64,000 nucleotides of DNA from RGIG7179 sp051893555 (GTDB lineage Bacteria; Bacillota; Clostridia; Peptostreptococcales; Anaerovoracaceae): the NCBI GenBank assembly GCA_051893555.1, contig JBJFHL010000012.1, forward strand, positions 1-64,000. Direction: 5' to 3'. The position numbers and the translations under genes are program-made. Positions within the stretch are counted from its first letter, which is position 1; every line of letters starts with the position of its first letter. Positions 59,026 through 64,000 of this stretch are shown here, in pieces. Below the pieces are notes generated by a model that did not search any database, was not told where the DNA came from, and was given only the letters and a program-made list of their open reading frames with translations.

Positions 59026-60246
59026 TCAGAACAGCGCTGCAATGCTGTACAGGCCGAAGAACAGAGTGATCAGGACGATAATGAGTCCCAGGGTTGTAAG
59101 GAAAAGGCTGTGACGGTAATTTCCCACGATGGATTGTTTCCGCCCTGCAATGAGGATAACGGACAGAGATACCGGCAGAATCAGACCGTTGACTGCACCC
59201 GCCAGAACAAGAAGTCTGGCTGCTCCGCCGAAGATTGCCATGATCCCGCTGGACAGCAGGATGAACAGAATCGTGACAGCGCGCGAATGATTTTTCATGG
59301 CAGGATGCAGCGTTTTCAGAAAAGAAACGGAGGTGTAAGCCGCACCGGTCACGGTGGACAGGCTGGCACAGAGAAGGATCACGGCAAACAGACGAAAGCC
59401 CAGATCTCCCAGGGCCTGCAGGAACACCTCTGCCGCAGGATTCGAAGACTGGATGACCGCTTCCCGGGCGGCATCGCCGCCTGCCATACAGACACCATAG
59501 GCAGCCAGAAAGAGAAGCAGCCGGATGACACCGGTTACGCCGGAACCGAGGAGAACACTTTTTCGGATATCGGAAAGGCTGTCCTTTCCATAGATTCCGG
59601 CATCCAGCAGGCGATGTGCGCCGGAAAAAGAAATATAGCCGCCGCAGGAGCCGCCCAGGATCGTAATCATGGGAATCAGAAGCGAAGCCGGTTCTTCCAG
59701 ATGAAAGAAGCCGGATAGCAGAGCATCCACAGGGGGACGGGTGGAAACTGCCACAACCAGCGCGATGAGAACCATCAACACACCGAGACATTTCGCCAGC
59801 CGGTCGATTCCGCCGCTGGCGTTTTTTGATGCAAGCAAAAATACAGCAAATGCACCGCCCAGCATACAGCCGGCTGCTTCCGGAATACGAAAGAGCGCGT
59901 TCAATGCCAGGGCGATCCCACCTACATTACCGATATTAAACACCAGTCCGCCGAACGCGACCAGAAGAGAGACCACCTGGCCCAGTCCGGGCAGCACTTC
60001 GTTTGCCAGCTCCGGTGCACGCTTCCCGGAAACGCCGATAATGCTCCAGACATTCAGTTTCGTGATGACATCCATGAGAATCACCAGAACCATGATGATG
60101 GCCAGCTGCCCCATGTATGTGGCAGTGAAGGTGGCTGACTGGGTCAGGAATCCGGGTCCCACCGCCGAGGTGGCCATCAGCAGGGCAGCCCCCAGCAAAA
60201 CGGATCGTCTGGATTTTTTTTCTTCGTGTAACGTTTCTTTCTGCAT
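59026..60246 (-). CDS. Nramp-superfamily transporter without the DPGN metal motif (YcsG-like)
   Basis: 406 residues, about 11 membrane segments. TM1 reads VGPGFLTQSATF where true Nramps have DPGN, so the metal-coordinating Asp and Asn are missing. TM6 (GGSCGGYISFSGAHR) also lacks the MPH motif. This is the divergent branch containing B. subtilis YcsG, often near pxpA-type oxoprolinase genes, but none are seen here. Divalent-metal transport is therefore doubtful. A consensus sigma-A promoter lies upstream (60292-60320); its ribosome site is weak. Confidence 0.75.
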   Translation of the reverse strand: MQKETLHEEKKSRRSVLLGAALLMATSAVGPGFLTQSATFTATYMGQLAIIMVLVILMDVITKLNVWSIIGVSGKRAPELANEVLPGLGQVVSLLVAFGGLVFNIGNVGGIALALNALFRIPEAAGCMLGGAFAVFLLASKNASGGIDRLAKCLGVLMVLIALVVAVSTRPPVDALLSGFFHLEEPASLLIPMITILGGSCGGYISFSGAHRLLDAGIYGKDSLSDIRKSVLLGSGVTGVIRLLLFLAAYGVCMAGGDAAREAVIQSSNPAAEVFLQALGDLGFRLFAVILLCASLSTVTGAAYTSVSFLKTLHPAMKNHSRAVTILFILLSSGIMAIFGGAARLLVLAGAVNGLILPVSLSVILIAGRKQSIVGNYRHSLFLTTLGLIIVLITLFFGLYSIAALF

Positions 60247-60291
60247 TTCTGTTTTCGTCTTCTTTCTGTATATCGTGTTGTCATTAACTCC

Positions 60292-60320
60292 ATTATACCT
60301 TTATACCTTCGACTTGTCAA
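60292..60320 (-). promoter_or_regulatory. Consensus sigma-A promoter of the Nramp-like gene
   Basis: On the minus strand, TTGACA (60320-60315), 17-bp spacer, TATAAT (60297-60292): a perfect match to consensus at both hexamers. Confidence 0.85.
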
Positions 60321-60353
60321 AAAAACAACGATGCTTTTCTTTTTCCGACAGTG

Positions 60354-60362
60354 TGCTATAAT
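60354..60362 (+). promoter_or_regulatory. Extended -10 promoter of the EIIC-like gene
   Basis: TGC followed by TATAAT (60357-60362). No good -35. Rules out an in-frame start at 60331. Confidence 0.6.
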
Positions 60363-60441
60363 GAAATTTGTTTGGATGAAAAATGAAATTCGTCTCAGAC
60401 AACAAGTAGTGAAAGACACAATTGTAAGTGGGGAAAACAGA

Positions 60442-61497
60442 ATGAAAAAGTATCTGAATCACATATTCATTGATGGTCTGGCGGGGATGGCGCACGGGTT
60501 GTTTGCCACCCTGATCGTGGGTACCATCATTCAGCAGATCGGACTGCTGGTGGGCGGCAACATCGGAGATATGATCTATCTCATAGGTAAAATGGCGGCG
60601 GCAATCACCGGGGCTGGAATCGGCGTTGGTGTAGCCTGCCGGTTTAAAGAGAATGCGCTGGTGGTAGTCTCAGCCGCCATCACCGGTATGATTGGAGCGT
60701 TTGCCGGCAAACTGCTGGCCGGAGCAGTTCTGGTGGAAGGAACCATCGTACTGGCAGGACCGGGTGAACCGCTGGGCGCATTTCTTGCAGCATTCACAGG
60801 AATTGAACTGGGTCATTTGGTATCCGGGAAGACGAAGGTGGATATCCTGGCAACGCCGCTGGTATCCATCACTGCAGGTGCTGCTGCAGGTCTGATTCTG
60901 GGCCCTCCGATTTCCGGATTCATGACGGCGCTTGGTGCTATGATCAACTGGGGAACGGAACAGCAGCCGTTCCTGATGGGAATTATCGTATCGGTTCTCA
61001 TGGGTATGATTTTAACGCTGCCCATCAGTTCTGCAGCCCTGGGCATCATCCTGAACCTTTCGGGAATTGCGGCAGGTGCTGCGACAGTGGGCTGCTGCTG
61101 CAATATGGTAGGATTCGCCGTGGCAAGCTACCGTGAGAATGGTGTTGGCGGACTATTGGCACAGGGAATCGGTACCTCCATGCTGCAGATGCCAAATATC
61201 GTGCGCAAACCTGTGATCTGGATCCCTGCGATATTGTCAAGTGCGATTCTGGGACCGGTTTCCACCATGTTGCTGCATATGACCAATAACGCAACGGGTT
61301 CCGGCATGGGAACCGCCGGGTTGGTGGGACAGATCATGACCTGGCAGACCATGGCAGCTGCAGAACCAACGGCTGTGGTACTGCTGAAAATTCTGGCAAT
61401 TCAGATTATCCTGCCGGCAATTGTAACCCTACTGATTTCAGAGTTTATGCGGAAGAAGGGATGGATTGCAGAAGGGGATATGAAGCTGGAGATGTAA
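60442..61497 (+). CDS. PTS EIIC-like membrane protein (EIIC_2 family)
   Basis: 351 residues, about ten membrane segments, with MKKYLNHIFIDGLAGMAHGLFATLI, GIELGHLVSGKTKVDI and ALGAMINWGTEQQPF. It matches the PF13303-type EIIC proteins that occur without EIIA or EIIB partners, and none are found beside it, so sugar phosphotransfer is not supported. ATG 60442 follows GTGGGGA. Followed by a terminator. Confidence 0.78.
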   Translation: MKKYLNHIFIDGLAGMAHGLFATLIVGTIIQQIGLLVGGNIGDMIYLIGKMAAAITGAGIGVGVACRFKENALVVVSAAITGMIGAFAGKLLAGAVLVEGTIVLAGPGEPLGAFLAAFTGIELGHLVSGKTKVDILATPLVSITAGAAAGLILGPPISGFMTALGAMINWGTEQQPFLMGIIVSVLMGMILTLPISSAALGIILNLSGIAAGAATVGCCCNMVGFAVASYRENGVGGLLAQGIGTSMLQMPNIVRKPVIWIPAILSSAILGPVSTMLLHMTNNATGSGMGTAGLVGQIMTWQTMAAAEPTAVVLLKILAIQIILPAIVTLLISEFMRKKGWIAEGDMKLEM

Positions 61498-61541
61498 ACC
61501 GCTTTGCCCAAATGAAAAAAGAAACCAGACAATAAACAGAT

Positions 61542-61586
61542 ACCGCTGTTTCAATGAATGCGTCGTTCACTGAAACAGCGGTTTTT
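61542..61586. terminator. Terminator between the EIIC-like gene and the sigma-54 regulator
   Basis: ACCGCTGTTTCA (61542-61553) pairs with TGAAACAGCGGT (61571-61582) and is followed by TTTT. Ends convergent genes on both strands. Confidence 0.9.
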
Positions 61587-61597
61587 GCTAAATAAAA

Positions 61598-63038
61598 CTA
61601 TCTTTCAAGGGAAATTTTGTACTTTCGTATTTTCTGATACAGACCTGTCCTGTGTATACCAAGAAGTTCAGCGGCATAACTGATGTTATAATTACATTCC
61701 TTAATTACAAAAGTAAGATATTCTTTTTCTTTTTTTTCCATAGTATCCTTCAACTTTGATATTTTGTTGGGGGGGGGTACCATTTTTCGTATCAAGATCC
61801 TGATCACTCTGCGTACAATTTAGGATAGTGGATGAAGCATCGGCTTCTGATAAAGAGAGATCCAAAGGTCCGTTAAGAATCAGGTAATCGCCACTTGAAG
61901 TGATATATAGTCGCTCAATTATATTTTTCAACTCTCTGATGTTTCCTGGCCAGGAATACTCTTGAAGTCGGGAGAGTGTAGACTCTACCAAAATTTTATT
62001 TTTTCCATATTTTTCATTTAGTTTTTTCAGAAAGAATTGGGAAAGCGGAACAATATCCTCTTTCCGTGCTCGAAGAGGAGAAACTACAATAGGAACAATG
62101 TTAAGCCTGTAGTACAAATCCTGTCGAAACCTTCCTTCTTCAACTAACTCGGATAGATTACGGTTGGTTGCAGCGATGATTCTGATATCGCTGGAAACCT
62201 TTTTTGTACCTCCCACCCTGAGAAATTCACCGGTTTCCAATACTCTCAACAGTTTTGCCTGAAGCGGGAGAGGCATTTCACCGATTTCGTCCAGAAAAAG
62301 TGTTCCGTGGTTTGCCAGTTCAAAAATACCTAGCTTTCCTCCACTATTTGCGCCAGTAAAGGCCCCTTTTTCATACCCGAAAAATTCTGACTCCATAAGT
62401 TGCTCCGGAATTGCAGCACAATTGACCGGAACAAAAAGGTTCTTCGACCGATTGCTCTGATCGTGAATAAATTTGGATACAACTTCTTTACCTGAACCGG
62501 ATTCTCCATATAGCATGACAGTGGTATCGGACTGTGCAACCCGTCTGGCCAGAGAAAACATCTGTTTACTGTTCTCGCTCTCTGCTATGAAGGATGTTTC
62601 AATGGACGCATTGTTTATGAGATTGATTACACCCTCGGCCTGTTGCTTTATTTCCGTAATTTGATTGAGGTAAGAGTTTATAAAAGTATCGTCCTGACTG
62701 TAAGTCAGTATGCATTCCAACTTGCCTTGCTGGTCAAAACACGGTCTGGCGGAAATATACATTCCCTCACCCTTACCGTTAAGAATGTATCTGAAAACTG
62801 GTTTATGGGTATCAAAAACCTCAATGGATGCACAGTCCTGCGCAAGACCGTTTTCGATAATATCATACATATTCATTTTTAAGAGTTCTTCCACAGAAGT
62901 ATCCAGCATCCTTGCACTGTGTTGATTTGCAAAGATAATATTCAAATTTTCATCTGTAATCAGTACACTGCCGAAATAGTTTTTTAAAGCTTGTTCATAT
63001 ATGTTTGCCTTTCTGGCGGTATCCATAAATGTGTTCAT
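61598..63038 (-). CDS. Sigma-54-dependent activator (PAS-AAA-Fis), interrupted at a C9 tract
   Basis: An enhancer-binding protein in two reading frames. Frame 1, from ATG 63038 (behind GGAGG): PAS domain (about 14-125), AAA+ domain with GESGSGKE (178-185), sigma-54 contact loop GAFTGA (225-230), GTLFLDE (245-251) and ASFNIREL-type SWPGNIREL (362-370). It runs into a run of nine C residues (plus strand G9, 61769-61777) and then reads 22 unrelated residues to a stop at 61701. The Fis-type helix-turn-helix (YNISYAAELLGIHRTGLYQKI) lies in the other frame, ending at 61598. Eight C residues would give one 479-residue protein. It is divergent from a thiolase with a -24/-12 promoter, its likely target. 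Phase variation, a decayed gene or a homopolymer sequencing error are all possible. Confidence 0.85.
61769..61777 (-). repeat. C9 homopolymer inside the sigma-54 regulator
   Basis: Nine consecutive C on the coding strand (G on plus). This is the only run of this length I noticed in the window. One base fewer restores the full reading frame through the Fis domain. Confidence 0.85.
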
Positions 63039-63078
63039 AAGATCCTCCTTTCCCTGAGTAGAAAAATATATACACAAG

Positions 63079-63100
63079 CATGTAGACGTTTTTATACATG
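63079..63100. promoter_or_regulatory. Inverted repeat CATGTA/TACATG, candidate enhancer site
   Basis: CATGTA (63079-63084) and TACATG (63095-63100), about 100 bp upstream of the -24/-12 promoter, the usual distance for a sigma-54 activator site. A second direct CATGTAG copy overlaps. Assignment is inference. Confidence 0.4.
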
Positions 63101-63191
63101 TAGCGAAAAATATATTTCTTGTATCAAGCAATTTTACTACATTTTCCCTCAGGAAGCAAGGAAAATCCTCATTTTTCCCATTGAAAGAAAG

Positions 63192-63208
63192 TTGGCATAC
63201 CTTTTGCT
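63192..63208 (+). promoter_or_regulatory. Sigma-54 (-24/-12) promoter of the thiolase gene
   Basis: TTGGCATACCTTTTGCT: GG at 63194-63195 and GC at 63206-63207, 12 bp apart, with one deviation (T for C) from TGGCAC-N5-TTGCW. It faces the thiolase gene, 88 nt away, and the divergent gene is a sigma-54 activator. Confidence 0.8.
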
Positions 63209-63295
63209 GTTATAGAAAGCGTCAATATAATTCTTGCAAGAATTTTGTTATTACAGTCATGAATTAAATGATGAAGCAAAATGAGGAACTTTGAA

Positions 63296-64000
63296 ATGAA
63301 AAAAATAGTAATAACCGGAGCTGTAAGAACTGCAGTAGGCGCATACTTGGGAGGTTTAAAAACGGTACCGGCATATAAACTGGGAGCACTCGTTATTGAA
63401 GAAGCCGTAAAGCGTGGCCAGATTCAGAAGGAAGATGTGGATCAGGTCATTATGGGAGATGTGCTGAGCAAGACACCGAATCTTGCCAGAGTCTCGCTTC
63501 TTCTGGCCGGACTGGACCAATCGGTTCCCGGATTTAGCGTAGACCGCCAGTGCGGCTCCGCGCTGCAGGCGGTTGTCAGCGGTTGTGATGCCATAATGGC
63601 AGGAAATGCTGATATTGTTGTGGCAGGTGGTGCAGAGAATATGTCCAGAGCACCATATTACTTGCCATCAGAAAGTCGGTATCAGGGCTTCAGAATGAAC
63701 AATTTTCAATGTGAAGATGCTTTCGCATATGCTTCTTCCCATGCACATCCGATTGAATTGTTTCCTGGCCTGAATATGGGGCTGACAGCGGAAAATATTG
63801 CAAAGAAATATAACATCACTCGGGAACAGCAGGATGAATTTGCATATGACAGCCAGATGAAAGCTGCCAGAGCACAGGCGGCAGGATATTTCGTAGAAGA
63901 GATCCTTCCAGTGGAAGTTGTAAGCAGAAAAACTACCACCATTTTCGAAAGAGATGAGCACTTTAAGCCAGATACTACCATGGAAGGATTGACTAAGCTA
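63296..64000 (+). CDS. Acetyl-CoA acetyltransferase (thiolase), 5' part
   Basis: Open to the window's end (235 codons read by eye, no stop). Starts MKKIVITGAVRTAVGAYLGG, then VIMGDVLSK, and the nucleophile C86 in VDRQCGSALQAV, GGAENMSRAPYYLP and ITREQQDEFAYDSQ; these are thiolase-family landmarks. It condenses two acetyl-CoA to acetoacetyl-CoA or runs the reverse, as in butyrate or acetoacetate metabolism. The C-terminal His and second Cys lie outside the window. GAGG ribosome site. Probably the first gene of a sigma-54-controlled operon. Confidence 0.92.
   Translation, partial: MKKIVITGAVRTAVGAYLGGLKTVPAYKLGALVIEEAVKRGQIQKEDVDQVIMGDVLSKTPNLARVSLLLAGLDQSVPGFSVDRQCGSALQAVVSGCDAIMAGNADIVVAGGAENMSRAPYYLPSESRYQGFRMNNFQCEDAFAYASSHAHPIELFPGLNMGLTAENIAKKYNITREQQDEFAYDSQMKAARAQAAGYFVEEILPVEVVSRKTTTIFERDEHFKPDTTMEGLTKL

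Noticed and set aside
58969..59718. 249-codon frame on the plus strand after yitT
   Set aside because: Gln/Arg/Asp-rich shadow of the Nramp-like gene on the other strand.
1..64000. CRISPR arrays, tRNA, rRNA, insertion sequences, prophage
   Set aside because: No repeat-spacer pattern, no cloverleaf or rRNA sequence and no transposase or phage motif was recognised.

Overview
The window is a chromosome segment of a low-to-mid GC, anaerobic, spore-forming Bacillota (class Clostridia). The evidence is the S10-spc-alpha ribosomal gene order, a BofA homologue and a SpoIIQ-like M23 protein behind a forespore-type promoter, oxygen-defence genes typical of anaerobes (desulfoferrodoxin, rubrerythrin, a Fur/PerR regulator), a GSIII glutamine synthetase beside an ANTAR regulator, and dense AGGAGG ribosome binding sites. 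I cannot name the genus. Almost everything is chromosomal core or lineage-core; I see no prophage, insertion sequence, CRISPR array, rRNA or tRNA.

Layout. 1-5.0 kb: an operon of a YwaF-type membrane protein, a degenerate type I dehydroquinase, the ECF transporter module EcfA1-EcfA2-EcfT and TrmB. 5.0-8.0 kb: SpoIIQ-like peptidase (minus strand), a class I aminotransferase, a PC4/YdbC-like protein and DUF378. 8.0-15.9 kb: a nucleotide-scavenging block with a TGS-domain nucleoside kinase, PsuK, PsuG and two secreted 5'-nucleotidase paralogues, the first of which has lost metal and substrate ligands. 16.0-17.5 kb: desulfoferrodoxin divergent from Fur/PerR-rubrerythrin, with a near-perfect Fur box. 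17.6-33.4 kb: one ribosomal superoperon from rpsJ to rplQ including secY, adk, map, infA and rpoA, with a long structured leader. 33.4-37.8 kb: nitrogen assimilation, a short GSI plus ANTAR regulator (minus) divergent from GSIII (plus), whose leader carries ANTAR-like hairpins and a U-tract. 37.9-44.4 kb: a methyltransferase/membrane-anchor fusion, PcrA and LigA. 44.5-49.2 kb: HypE-like protein, MerR regulator, and a MerR-type promoter in front of a YfcC transporter and an M20 amidohydrolase. 49.3-54.0 kb: TraX-like protein, secreted C69 dipeptidase, an AT-rich orphan and an NSS transporter. 54.0-57.5 kb: SRP RNA, dnaX, ybaB, recR, an inverted yaaL and bofA. 57.6-61.5 kb: YbaK deacylase, YitT, an atypical Nramp protein and a PTS EIIC-like protein. 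61.6-64.0 kb: a sigma-54 activator interrupted at a C9 tract, divergent from a thiolase preceded by a -24/-12 promoter.

The observations most worth following are the homopolymer-interrupted sigma-54 activator facing a sigma-54 promoter, the dehydroquinase-like protein without its Schiff-base lysine in an ECF operon, the pseudo-nucleotidase beside its intact paralogue, the methyltransferase-membrane fusion, and the ANTAR/GSI/GSIII divergon with a non-phosphorylatable receiver. All functional calls rest on motif recognition by eye; no database search was run.
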